Of a DNA stretch of 22,756 nt, positions 6,422 through 13,956 are shown one piece after another. The stretch lies in NCBI GenBank assembly GCA_964524065.1, contig CAZGCB010000036.1:1-22756 (forward strand), written 5' to 3'. The notes beneath the pieces were generated by a model. The model saw nothing but the letters and a program-made list of their open reading frames with translations, searched no databases and was not told where the DNA came from. Numbering within the stretch: the stretch's first letter is position 1; each line of letters starts with the position of its first letter. This DNA is from CAZADA01 sp964524065. Lineage in GTDB: Bacteria; Pseudomonadota; Alphaproteobacteria; Caulobacterales; Maricaulaceae. A program made the position numbers and the translations under genes.

Positions 6422-7108
6422 TTAGGGGGCGACCGCGGCGCCCGGCGGCGCGATGGGGATCAGGATTTCATTACGCCGCAGCGGCCCGGGAACATAGGGC
6501 GCGTTGTAAAACGCCATCTCCGCATCACCGAGCTTGGCGTGGCCCTGATCGGCGATCCACTGCGTCAACGCGGCGCGTTTGCGCGCCTGCTCGGCGGGTC
6601 GCGAACGGCCCGGATAGCGTAAGCTGGCGACGGTCCGGGCCGGCACTTCGCGCAGACGCACGTTGGGATCCAGGGGCGTCGGCAACGTCTCCATGGTCCA
6701 GGTGCGCGGCATGATAAAGGCGACGGCCCACACCGCCTCGCCGGCGACACCGCCCTCACCAGGCGTCGGCGCCGCCCGCGTTTGCGTCACGGGCGCGGTC
6801 ATATCGATCGTCACGCCCCCCGCGCGGGGGGCCTGGGTGACCGGCGCTGTCATGTCGATCTTGGCCCGCTGTGTGTTGCGTCCGGAGATATAGCCAAACA
6901 GGGGGCCGAACGCGTCGCCCGGCGCCGCGCCTTCGCTGCTCGCGACCATGATCTCGGCGACGATCATCGGGGCATAGGCCCGTACCTGGATTGGGCCGTC
7001 CTCGTGCAACACGGTGTAGGCGGGTTGCTCAAAGGCCATGGCGGGCTCCCAAGCGATGGGCGCGGCGATGACGGCCATGAGAACCGCGCGGCGAGGCATC
7101 TCGTTCAT
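6422..7108 (-). CDS. SOUL/HBP-family haem-binding protein, exported
   Basis: SOUL-family proteins bind haem or tetrapyrroles; bacterial members are poorly studied. The 228-residue product begins MNEMPRRAVLMAVIAAPIAW with a signal peptide likely cut after AMA (residue 25), so it should be periplasmic. The mature part shows YTVLHEDGPIQVRAYAPMIVAE, FGPLFGYISGRN, KIDMTAPVTQ repeated as TIDMTAPVTQ, WAVAFIMPRTWTMETLPTPLD and VRLREVPARTVASLRYPGR, all SOUL hallmarks (the KI.MT.PV core is diagnostic). ATG 7108 follows GGGAG at about 8 nt. It is cotranscribed with the DUF1993 gene and divergent from yebC. The 203-bp gap to yebC must hold both promoters; I could not identify them. Confidence 0.93.
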   Translation of the reverse strand: MNEMPRRAVLMAVIAAPIAWEPAMAFEQPAYTVLHEDGPIQVRAYAPMIVAEIMVASSEGAAPGDAFGPLFGYISGRNTQRAKIDMTAPVTQAPRAGGVTIDMTAPVTQTRAAPTPGEGGVAGEAVWAVAFIMPRTWTMETLPTPLDPNVRLREVPARTVASLRYPGRSRPAEQARKRAALTQWIADQGHAKLGDAEMAFYNAPYVPGPLRRNEILIPIAPPGAAVAP

Positions 7109-7311
7109 ATGGCGATCTCCCCCGGCGCGGGGCCTGGATCATCGCGCCGATACGCGTTGTACGCCGTGCATAAGCCGGTGGTTGTCACGACGGCGGGCGC
7201 CGCCGGCTTTTCAGCGCGCGCAAGCTCGGTTACTTCAGCAAGTCCGTCACACGCACACATCGCACCGGGCGACGCTGAGAGGGCGGCGCCGGCGCGTCTT
7301 GGGAGGTCGCC

Positions 7312-8079
7312 ATGGCCGGACACTCCAAATGGGCCAACATCCAACACCGCAAGGGGCGCCAAGACGCGGTGCGCTCCAAATTATTCTCGCGCTTGTCGAA
7401 GGAAATCACCATCGCGGTGAAAATGGGCGGGCCGGATCCGGACGCCAATCCACGCCTGCGCTTGGCCGTCGCCAACGCCAAGGGCCAGTCCATGCCCAAG
7501 GACAACATCCAGCGGGCCATCACCAAGGGCTCCGGCGCCGGCGGCGATGATTATGAAGACATTCGTTATGAGGGCTTCGGGCCTGGCGGCGTCGGCGTGA
7601 TCGTGGAGGTCTCCACCGACAATCGCAATCGCGCGGCGTCCGACGTGCGCTCGGCCTTCTCAAAGAATGGCGGCAATCTCGGCGAGACGGGCTCGGTGGC
7701 CTTCATGTTCGATCAGGTCGGTGAGATTCAGTACCCGCTCTCCGTCGGCGATGAGGACGCGGTGATGGAAGCGGCCATCGAGGCCGGCGCCGACGATGTG
7801 CAAACCGAACCCGGCGATGGCGATGAGGATGAAGGCGGCCATTGGATCACCTGCGCGCGCGAGGATTTGGCGGAAGTCGCCGGGGCGCTGGAGCAATCCT
7901 TTGGCGAAGCCAAATCGGTCAAGATCATCTGGAAGCCGCAAAACACCATTGAGATCGGCGAGGACAAGGCCGGCACGCTGATGAAGCTGATGGGCGCGTT
8001 GGAAGACTCCGATGATGTGCAAAATGTGTATGCCAACTTTGACATCTCCGAGGATGTGATGGCCGCGCTGGACTCCTAA
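7312..8079 (+). CDS. yebC: YebC/PmpR family protein (TACO1-like)
   Basis: YebC proteins bind the ribosome and help translation through difficult sequences such as polyproline; some, like PmpR, have also been described as transcription regulators. The 255-residue product has the diagnostic start MAGHSKWANIQHRKGRQDAV, then SMPKDNIQRAITKGSG, YEGFGPGGVGVIVEV, STDNRNRAASDVRSAFSKNGGNLGETGSVAFMF and a C-terminal part with KIIWKPQNTIEIGED. ATG 7312 follows GGGAGG at 5 nt. In many bacteria yebC lies before ruvC-ruvA-ruvB; here those genes are absent and an EF-hand protein follows. The length is about normal (around 240-255), with an acidic insertion (EPGDGDEDEGGH) in the middle. Confidence 0.97.
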   Translation: MAGHSKWANIQHRKGRQDAVRSKLFSRLSKEITIAVKMGGPDPDANPRLRLAVANAKGQSMPKDNIQRAITKGSGAGGDDYEDIRYEGFGPGGVGVIVEVSTDNRNRAASDVRSAFSKNGGNLGETGSVAFMFDQVGEIQYPLSVGDEDAVMEAAIEAGADDVQTEPGDGDEDEGGHWITCAREDLAEVAGALEQSFGEAKSVKIIWKPQNTIEIGEDKAGTLMKLMGALEDSDDVQNVYANFDISEDVMAALDS

Positions 8080-8083
8080 GCCA

Positions 8084-8152
8084 GGCGGGGGCGCAGCGCC
8101 GGCGATGTGGCGCCGCGCCCACAGCGTTGCGTTTTCAGTGCGCGCCCCCGCC
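8084..8152 (+). repeat. Large inverted repeat with nested hairpin after yebC
   Basis: GGCGGGGGCGC (8084-8094) is perfectly inverted as GCGCCCCCGCC (8142-8152), separated by 47 nt. Flanking CCA and TGG extend it with one bulge. Inside, GCGCC and GGCGC can form a second small hairpin. It begins 4 nt after the yebC stop and ends about 50 nt before the EF-hand gene. No U-tract follows. It could be a Rho-type or stabilising 3' structure or a small structured RNA. Pairing is seen directly; the role is unknown. Confidence 0.5.
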
Positions 8153-8205
8153 ATGGTAGGATCCCTGCGGGGACGGGCGTCAGTGATGAAGGGTGAAGGA
8201 CAGCC

Positions 8206-8715
8206 ATGAATGTGAAACGGGCGAACCTCCCATCATCGCCGCGCATGCGGATGCGCCCCACCGCGCGCGACATCTGGCGAGCGCCCCTGGGCGCAGCGCT
8301 GATGCTCGGCGCGCTGTGTTGGCCCGCCAGCGCCCAAACCCCGCCCAGCGCGGCCCTAGGCGGGCCGGCGGCCGATCCCCATCCGTGGATGAACTATGAT
8401 GAGGATGCGGACGCCGTTTTGACGCCGGAGGAGTTCGCGCTGGCGCTGATGCAAGACTTGCGGCCGTTGGACATCAATGATGATCGCTTGGTGTCGCGCG
8501 AGGAGTTCCTGGTCCAAAGCGTCCAGGGCCCGCCAAAGCCTTACGCGGCCTGGTTTGAAGAAAGCGACTTCGACGGCGATGGCGCGTGGTCCGTCGGCGA
8601 GTTGGAAGATTATTTGGTTTTGCGTTTTCTCGAGTATGACATTGACGAGGACGGCGTGATCTCCGTTCCCGAACTGCCGGATCAACCGAATATGGACGGC
8701 GACCTCGAATTCTGA
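8206..8715 (+). CDS. Secreted/periplasmic protein with four EF-hand calcium loops
   Basis: A 169-residue protein with an N-terminal signal (basic residues to 25, hydrophobic APLGAALMLGALCW, cleavage likely after ASA near residue 43). The mature chain holds four canonical 12-residue EF-hand loops: D65-E76 (DEDADAVLTPEE), D89-E100 (DINDDRLVSREE), D121-E132 (DFDGDGAWSVGE) and D145-E156 (DIDEDGVISVPE). All have Asp at positions 1, 3 or 5 and Glu at 12, so calcium binding is likely. Two pairs of hands give a calmodulin-like arrangement in the periplasm or outside the cell. The partner is unknown. ATG 8206 follows a GAAGGACAGCC stretch. It stands alone on its strand after yebC. Confidence 0.9.
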   Translation: MNVKRANLPSSPRMRMRPTARDIWRAPLGAALMLGALCWPASAQTPPSAALGGPAADPHPWMNYDEDADAVLTPEEFALALMQDLRPLDINDDRLVSREEFLVQSVQGPPKPYAAWFEESDFDGDGAWSVGELEDYLVLRFLEYDIDEDGVISVPELPDQPNMDGDLEF

Positions 8716-8849
8716 GGCGACGCCGCGCTTTGTCATTCTCTTGTCGCACCAGTTCGGCACGAATGGTGTTAGCCACTACGCGTCATGACTCGGGTCCGGC
8801 GCGTGCGCCGGACGTGAACGATGTGGTGTGATTTGTGACGGGCCGGCCC

Positions 8850-9683
8850 ATGCATCTGATCGATTCCATCAACGCGCCTGGCGGCGCCCACGGCGCCGGG
8901 GATGATCGATACGGCTTTGACGAAGCCGCGGGCACCGCCTGGGTCATTGATGGCGCGACGGATGTGGGCGCCATACGCCTCTTCCCCCAAGCCGAGAGCG
9001 ACGCCGCCTGGTATGCCGACGCGCTGTCGGCGCGGCTGTTGAGCGGACCGCGTCCGGCGGAACCCGCCACCGCTTACATGGCGCGCGTGTTGGAGGATGT
9101 GGCCGCGCGCCTCGCGCGCGACGCCGATCACGACATGGCGCACGTGCCCCGCGACAGCTGGCCGCTGGCTTCGCTGTTGTGGCTGCGCCAAACAGCCGAC
9201 AGCGTGGAGATCGTTCAAATCGGCGATTGTGCGGCCGTGTTCCAAACCGATGCCGGCGTGCAGGCCTTCAGCGATGTCGAGCGAACGGAGCGGGAGGCGG
9301 CGGCGGCCGCGCAGATGGCCCATTGGGACTGGGGCGATAAGCTGCCCGCCTTGCGCGACAGCCGCGTGGAATACAACACGCCGGGCTTTTGCTGGCCCGA
9401 TCCCGATCGACGCCCGCGCGCCTTGGACGTGATGCGTGTCAGCCGGTTGTCGCTCGGCCCACGCCAGGCCCATGCACCGCGCCACGCGCTTCTCATGAGC
9501 GATGGCTTGTTCCGCCTGGTGTCGCCCTTCCACGCGTATGATGAGCCGGGACTGATGCAGCTGGTGCTCGAGCAGGGCTTGGGCGAAGCGGTGACACGTC
9601 TGCGCGCCCTTGAAACCGCGCCGCAGGGCCCTGCCCGACACAAATCCAGCGATGACGCGGCGGGCCTGTTGCTGGCGCTTTGA
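8850..9683 (+). CDS. PP2C-like protein serine/threonine phosphatase
   Basis: PP2C (PPM) phosphatases remove phosphate from Ser/Thr using two metal ions held by aspartates. The roughly 277-residue product shows the motif order of the fold: GAGDDRYGFDEAAGTAWVIDGATDVG near the N-terminus, VEIVQIGDCAAVF in the middle, HALLMSDGLFRLV, and SSDDAAGLLL at the C-terminus. All four metal-site aspartate motifs are present, so it is probably active. There is no signal peptide or membrane segment. ATG 8850 was chosen because MHLIDSINAPG matches the compact N-terminus; a GTG at 8835 would add five residues, and neither has a clear ribosome site. No kinase gene lies nearby, so its target is unknown. A 134-bp gap upstream shows nothing recognisable. 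Confidence 0.85.
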   Translation: MHLIDSINAPGGAHGAGDDRYGFDEAAGTAWVIDGATDVGAIRLFPQAESDAAWYADALSARLLSGPRPAEPATAYMARVLEDVAARLARDADHDMAHVPRDSWPLASLLWLRQTADSVEIVQIGDCAAVFQTDAGVQAFSDVERTEREAAAAAQMAHWDWGDKLPALRDSRVEYNTPGFCWPDPDRRPRALDVMRVSRLSLGPRQAHAPRHALLMSDGLFRLVSPFHAYDEPGLMQLVLEQGLGEAVTRLRALETAPQGPARHKSSDDAAGLLLAL

Positions 9684-9709
9684 CGCGGCGCCCGTGGCGC
9701 GGCCTGATC

Positions 9710-10873
9710 TCAGGCCGCTTCCAATGGCCGAACGGGCAGTTGCTGCGGCTCCAAGCGCCGCGGCGTAAACGGCTCATCGGCCATGTGCGTAATACCTGCG
9801 CCGGTGAGGAAGTCCGCCCGGGCGTCGATGCAGCGGACCACCCCTTCCGCGCTTTTCAGCCCGCGCACGCCCACGCGAACACGATTGGCCTGCAGAGCAG
9901 ACGTCACAGGCAGGAAACGCTGCAGCGCCACACGATGATCCGGCTCCTCATGCGGCGTCGCCAGTGTCACCGAATGCAACCCGGCGCGCATGAACCAGGC
10001 CGGTTCAATCTCTCCGGCGGCCACCTCCCAATCGACGAAGCGGAACTTACTCATCATGCGCCGGGTGATGTCGCGCACGCGATCGTTCTGCGGAAAGTTA
10101 GGCGCATTCACGATTTTGACGCCCAAAGTGCGCTCCGGCACATCAACCGCCAATTCCAAAAACTCCTGCGCCCGCTGCGGCGTGGACAGGCTGGAATACT
10201 CCACCGGACAGTAAATCAACGGCGCGCCGCCCACGCGCTCCGCCGCTAAAGCCCCCACTGCGGTCGCGAGGACCCGCTCATGCACCGTCTCCAGCGGCAC
10301 GTCCCAAAAGCCGGCGAAGTCCGCAGGGGTGAAGTAGCGGTTGGGCCCGCCAGGATCGCGCGGCCACACCACCGAAGCGAGCAACACATTGTGGCGCGCA
10401 TCGAACATCCCCTGAAAGCCGAACGCGCCCACATTGGGATCGGGCTTCGGGTCTGGCGGGGGCGGCGCGGCCGCCTCCTCAGCGCAGCGCTGCATGACCG
10501 CGCGCGCTTCAGCCGGATCGCCGTGCAGAAAAGCCGCCACATCGCCGCTGCCAGCGGCCAAGGTGAGAACCTCTGCGCCCCGCTCAGGGCCTTCACCGAA
10601 CAAAAAACCTTCCATGCGCAGGGCCAAATCGGCGATGGCGGCCGACAACGCATCATGATCGGCGTCATCGAGCAGCGCGTAAGCCAGCGGGCGCAAACGC
10701 AGATAGCGCCGCGGCGGCGTCGTCCAATGCGCCTCCAAAAAGCGGCGCACATGGTGGTCCATCCGCGCACGCGGCTCATCGGCGTCTTGGGGCCGTGAAG
10801 CCTCGACGCGCAACCCGCCGACCAAATCGCGATCGGCCATACGCGAGGATTGATAAGCAGCTTTCGCCGACAT
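9710..10873 (-). CDS. Unrecognised protein, C-terminal half resembling a degenerate EAL domain
   Basis: A 387-residue soluble protein starting at ATG 10873 (MSAKAAYQSSRMADRDLV) after an AGGGCGG. Residues 1-130 are mostly helical. A Pro/Asp-rich linker (about 136-147) leads into an alpha/beta half. There, LIYCPVEYSSLSTPQRAQEFLELA, LGVKIVNAPN and the terminal VRVGVRGLKSAEGVV...ADFLTGAGI run resemble, in order, the strands and helices of an EAL (c-di-GMP phosphodiesterase) barrel. The Glu of the EAL motif and other metal ligands are not present (VKIVN at the corresponding place), so any such domain would be inactive, perhaps a binding or scaffold module. This is a fold-level guess from pattern. 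The gene is divergent from the lipid kinase gene and convergent with the PP2C gene. Confidence 0.7.
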   Translation of the reverse strand: MSAKAAYQSSRMADRDLVGGLRVEASRPQDADEPRARMDHHVRRFLEAHWTTPPRRYLRLRPLAYALLDDADHDALSAAIADLALRMEGFLFGEGPERGAEVLTLAAGSGDVAAFLHGDPAEARAVMQRCAEEAAAPPPPDPKPDPNVGAFGFQGMFDARHNVLLASVVWPRDPGGPNRYFTPADFAGFWDVPLETVHERVLATAVGALAAERVGGAPLIYCPVEYSSLSTPQRAQEFLELAVDVPERTLGVKIVNAPNFPQNDRVRDITRRMMSKFRFVDWEVAAGEIEPAWFMRAGLHSVTLATPHEEPDHRVALQRFLPVTSALQANRVRVGVRGLKSAEGVVRCIDARADFLTGAGITHMADEPFTPRRLEPQQLPVRPLEAA

Positions 10874-10953
10874 GGACCGCCCTATTCAGACATGGCCAGG
10901 ATCGTGACCGCCCATTAAGCTCATCGCCTCTGAAGGGGGCGTTAAACACCCCG

Positions 10954-10981
10954 TCGACACGCCCGCCCCACATCCTATACC
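10954..10981 (+). promoter_or_regulatory. Candidate promoter giving a near-leaderless lipid kinase mRNA
   Basis: TCGACA (10954-10959) and TATACC (10976-10981), spaced 16 nt, resemble sigma-70 -35 and -10 elements. The -10 ends 3 nt before the ATG at 10985, and no Shine-Dalgarno precedes that ATG. If used, the transcript would start at or just inside the start codon. The match is modest and the spacing very tight, so confidence is low. Confidence 0.22.
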
Positions 10982-10984
10982 GCC

Positions 10985-12013
10985 ATGGTCCGGATTCTTC
11001 TCATCCGCAATGCTCGCGCCTCCAACGCCAGCGCGGCCCGCGCGCAGATGGTGTTGGCGCGCTTGGCGGCCCGCGGCGCCCAAACCGATTACATCAGCGC
11101 CGCCAGCTTGCCCGCGCTGGACGCCGCCCTCGCCAGCCGAGCGGCGCAGGGCGTTATGTTTGACATTGTGGCGGTGATGGGCGGCGATGGCAGCGTGCGC
11201 GCCCTGGCCGAACGTTGGCCGATAGCGGAAACACCGCTTGAGCCGCGACACAGCGTGACCGATCGCGACCAACCATCGGCGCCGCTTTGGGCGCAGGCGC
11301 CGCGGGCGCTGGGCGTGATCGCCGCCGGCGGGGCTAACTATGTCGCGCAGGAACTCGCCTTGCCCCGCAGCGCCACGGATGCGGCGGATCTGCTCTTGGA
11401 TGGAACCGTGCGCTTTATCAGCCTCGGCCGCGTCAGCGGCCCGGACCGACGGCCCAGCGTGTTTGTCCTCATGGCCGGTGTCGGCGTGGACGGCTACGCT
11501 GCGGCGCTGCCCCTACAGGCGCTGAAACACGTGCAACCTCATGCGGCCTATGCGGCGGCCGTCGCCGGGGGCGGCGTGCGGCACTTTTGGCGGATGCTGC
11601 GGCAGCGCCCCCTGCTCACCATCCGGGTGGACGGCGCCGCCCATGCCGCCAGCTGGGCGATGGTCACCAACGCCCGCTTTCGACCGAGCCTGTTTCGCGT
11701 GGACGCTGATACGCGATCGCCGCGCCTCCATGCGGTGCTGGCCAATCCCCGCACCCCCGCCGCGCTTGGCGCGGTGCTGGCGCGTCTGGCGGTCGGCCGC
11801 CTGCCGGCGCCCCAGGGCCACAGCCCGCGGATGACGGCGCGCCATGGCCTCCGCGTCATGGCGTGTCAGCATGTGGAGATCGCCAGCCCATCCGGGTTGC
11901 CGCTGCATGCCGATGGCGAAGCCGCTGGCCGCACGCCCGTCCGGCTGGAGGCCTGGCGCACGCTGCCGATCCTTACGTCGGGCGCGAGAGGGCGCGAGCA
12001 CGCCGGCCGCTAA
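10985..12013 (+). CDS. Diacylglycerol/lipid kinase-like protein (YegS/BmrU/LCB5 family)
   Basis: Proteins of this family phosphorylate diacylglycerol or other lipids with ATP at the inner membrane. The 342-residue product begins MVRILLIRNARASN and carries the nucleotide-binding MGGDGS (66-70; usually GGDGT) and IAAGGANYVAQEL (112-124; usually GTAN or GTGN). The C-terminal lipid-binding half ends with PLHADGEA, the family's conserved DGE. Two departures are notable: the Thr of GTxN is Gly, and an extra segment of about 20 residues (about 80-105) separates the two nucleotide motifs. It may therefore be an altered or inactive kinase. No ribosome site precedes ATG 10985. It converges with the lipoprotein gene one base past its stop. 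Confidence 0.85.
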   Translation: MVRILLIRNARASNASAARAQMVLARLAARGAQTDYISAASLPALDAALASRAAQGVMFDIVAVMGGDGSVRALAERWPIAETPLEPRHSVTDRDQPSAPLWAQAPRALGVIAAGGANYVAQELALPRSATDAADLLLDGTVRFISLGRVSGPDRRPSVFVLMAGVGVDGYAAALPLQALKHVQPHAAYAAAVAGGGVRHFWRMLRQRPLLTIRVDGAAHAASWAMVTNARFRPSLFRVDADTRSPRLHAVLANPRTPAALGAVLARLAVGRLPAPQGHSPRMTARHGLRVMACQHVEIASPSGLPLHADGEAAGRTPVRLEAWRTLPILTSGARGREHAGR

Positions 12014-12014
12014 C

Positions 12015-12635
12015 CTATTCGGGCGGCCCCTCCGGCATGTCCGTCATGGAGGACGCGCTATACCGCGCCTTCAGGTCCACCAAACGGGCGCCGCCGCGGG
12101 TAAAATTCGCCAGATTGCGGCGCAGGAAATTCTTCGTCCCCAAGCTCAATTCCGGATCGGCCAGGGCCGTCTCCGCCAAATCCACCAAGCCGGCCTCCGC
12201 CATGATGGCGTCATCCCAGGCCGCGGCGCGATCCTCCTGCAGCGCGCGGCTGAGCGGCGGAAAAGATCCCCGCTCCGCCGGGCTCGCCGCCCCGTCCGTC
12301 GCGCCCAACGTCTCCAGACGCCGCTCAATCCCCATAATGATCCGTGTGCGCAAATCCGCCAGCCAGGCAAACTCCTCCGCAAGGCTTTGCGGCTCGACGT
12401 TTTCGGCGGCGTCCACATACGCGTCGCGTGCGGCGATCAGCTCCACCTGCAACGCGGCCAGGGCCGTCATATCGGCGGTGCGCTGTCCCTCATTGGCGGG
12501 CGGCGGCTCGCGCACAATGCTGGGCAAACCGGGCGACACGCAGGCGGCGACACCCAACATCAGCGCCAAAACGCTGAGCCGAGCCATTGCACAAACGCCC
12601 CGCGGCATCTTTGTGCCGCTGTGATCATGTCCCAT
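12015..12635 (-). CDS. Putative lipoprotein of unknown function
   Basis: A 206-residue protein with a lipoprotein signal: MARLSVLALMLGVAAC, lipobox VAAC with the lipidated Cys at residue 32 (or 16 from an inner ATG at 12587). ATG 12635 was chosen because GAGG lies 5-6 nt upstream; the inner ATG has no ribosome site. The mature part is almost wholly alpha-helical and charged (ALAALQVELIAARDAYVDAAENV, FAWLADLRTRIIMGIERRLETL, LSLGTKNFLRRNLANFTRGG), suggesting a helical bundle in the periplasm, anchored to the inner or outer membrane. I do not recognise the family. The stop codons of this gene and the lipid kinase are one base apart. The 180-bp gap to the methyltransferase gene shows nothing beyond possible promoters. 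Confidence 0.72.
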   Translation of the reverse strand: MGHDHSGTKMPRGVCAMARLSVLALMLGVAACVSPGLPSIVREPPPANEGQRTADMTALAALQVELIAARDAYVDAAENVEPQSLAEEFAWLADLRTRIIMGIERRLETLGATDGAASPAERGSFPPLSRALQEDRAAAWDDAIMAEAGLVDLAETALADPELSLGTKNFLRRNLANFTRGGARLVDLKARYSASSMTDMPEGPPE

Positions 12636-12815
12636 GAAGGCCTCATCGCGCGGCGAACTCCACCCTATTGAGCGCGCGTCACGCGATTTGTCCACGCCGT
12701 CGCCGCAAGAAGGGCTCCCAAATCGTCGGCGCGCGTGCCGAGCATCCGTGCGCCGTGCTCGACGCCGGCCCGCTTTGTCGGTAGCACTGAAGGGTGAACG
12801 AAGAGGATCCGCCCC

Positions 12816-13682
12816 GTGACCGACGTCTCCGCCGCCCCAGCCGACGCCGCCCCCGCGCCCATGACGGACGAGACGGGCCTCACCGCCCACCCGCGCGCCT
12901 GCCCGCGCTGCGGGGCTCGCCATTTCACGGATGTCGGCATCGGCCGGGCGCCATGGGTGATCGGCTCATGCGGCGATTGCGGCTTTGTCTATCTCACTGC
13001 GGCGGCCTCTTATGACGATTTGTCCGAGCTGTATTCCTGGGACAAAGCGGTGGAGTTGGAGACCAAGCGCCGCAAGAAGGAGCAACCCGTCGTCCAATGG
13101 CTGGACCACCACACACGCTGGCGGCTGCACCTCTTCGCCCGGCCAGAGACGCGCAATTTCCTCGCCGATTTGCTGCCTGAGGGCGGCAAAGTGGTGGATT
13201 TGGGCTGCGGTGACGGACGCCAGGGCCTGGCGCTGCCGGAGCGTTTCACCCCCTATGGCGTTGAAATTTCAAAGAGCTTGGCTGAAGCCGCCAACGCCAA
13301 CTTCCAGACCCGCGGCGGCGCCTGCGTCCACGCCCCCTCCATTGAAGGCCTCGATAGTTTCGCGGCCGGAACCTTTGATGGGGCTATGCTGAACTCTTAC
13401 TTGGAGCATGAGACCAATCCCAAAGGCGTGTTGGCGGCCGTGCGTCGCGCGCTGAAGCCCGGCGGCGTGGCCGTGGTGAAGGTGCCCAATTACGGTTCCT
13501 GGAACGCCAAAGTCATGGGTAAGGGCTGGTGTGGCGTGCGCCTGCCGGATCACGTGAATTACTTCACCCCGCAAAGCTTGCGCGACATGGCCGCCGATGT
13601 CGGCCTCAGCACGCGCTTCCCACACCTGACGAACCTTCCCACGAATGATAATTTCTGGGCGTTTTTGGAAGTGTCACGCTAG
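12816..13682 (+). CDS. SAM-dependent methyltransferase with N-terminal zinc ribbon (Methyltransf_23 type)
   Basis: A class I methyltransferase that uses S-adenosylmethionine. The 288-residue product begins at GTG 12816, 9 nt after an AGAGGA; an ATG at 12861 is an alternative. Cys29/Cys32 (CPRC) and Cys52/Cys55 (CGDC) form a zinc ribbon. KVVDLGCGDGRQG (about 125-137) is motif I for SAM binding. DGAMLNSYLEHETNPKGVLAAVRRALKPGGVAVVKVPNYGSW follows as motif IV and post-motif, and GVRLPDHVNYFTPQSLRDMA is typical of Methyltransf_23 proteins linked to glycan or lipid modification. The substrate is unknown. The stop TAG overlaps the stop of the zinc-ribbon ORF on the other strand at a shared CTAG. Confidence 0.92.
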   Translation: MTDVSAAPADAAPAPMTDETGLTAHPRACPRCGARHFTDVGIGRAPWVIGSCGDCGFVYLTAAASYDDLSELYSWDKAVELETKRRKKEQPVVQWLDHHTRWRLHLFARPETRNFLADLLPEGGKVVDLGCGDGRQGLALPERFTPYGVEISKSLAEAANANFQTRGGACVHAPSIEGLDSFAAGTFDGAMLNSYLEHETNPKGVLAAVRRALKPGGVAVVKVPNYGSWNAKVMGKGWCGVRLPDHVNYFTPQSLRDMAADVGLSTRFPHLTNLPTNDNFWAFLEVSR

Positions 13683-13912
13683 CCAAAAAAGTCTTCAGTG
13701 TTGGGGGCTCTTTTGGTGGGCTTCATCTGGTGCCTACCGAAACATAAATGCTCCACTAACCGGGTTCCTGGTATATACGCGATAGGCTTCCCTGTTGAGG
13801 CCAAGCGATACTCAACCTTAACACCGCATTTTGGACACGGTCGCGCTTGATCGCCCAACTTAGAATTAGCCCATAATTGTAATACAGATTTACCAATTAG
13901 CGCGATTCTCAA
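13679..13912 (-). CDS. Small AT-rich zinc-ribbon-like ORF
   Basis: A 77-codon ORF in a clearly AT-richer patch (about 13683-13950) between two GC-rich genes. Cysteines and histidines are arranged as CPKC near residues 26-29 and HLCFGRH near 55-61, so a zinc-binding ribbon is possible. The chain starts with TTG 13912; no ATG or GTG lies between it and an upstream in-frame TAA, and no convincing ribosome site is present. It may be a real small gene, or the tail of one whose 5' end was lost. Codon use differs from neighbouring genes, which suggests horizontal acquisition. I recognise no family. Confidence 0.55.
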   Translation of the reverse strand: MRIALIGKSVLQLWANSKLGDQARPCPKCGVKVEYRLASTGKPIAYIPGTRLVEHLCFGRHQMKPTKRAPNTEDFFG

Positions 13913-13956
13913 ATAACTGTGTGTCCCACCGATTTGCCTTTAGGGGAGCCCCGCAC

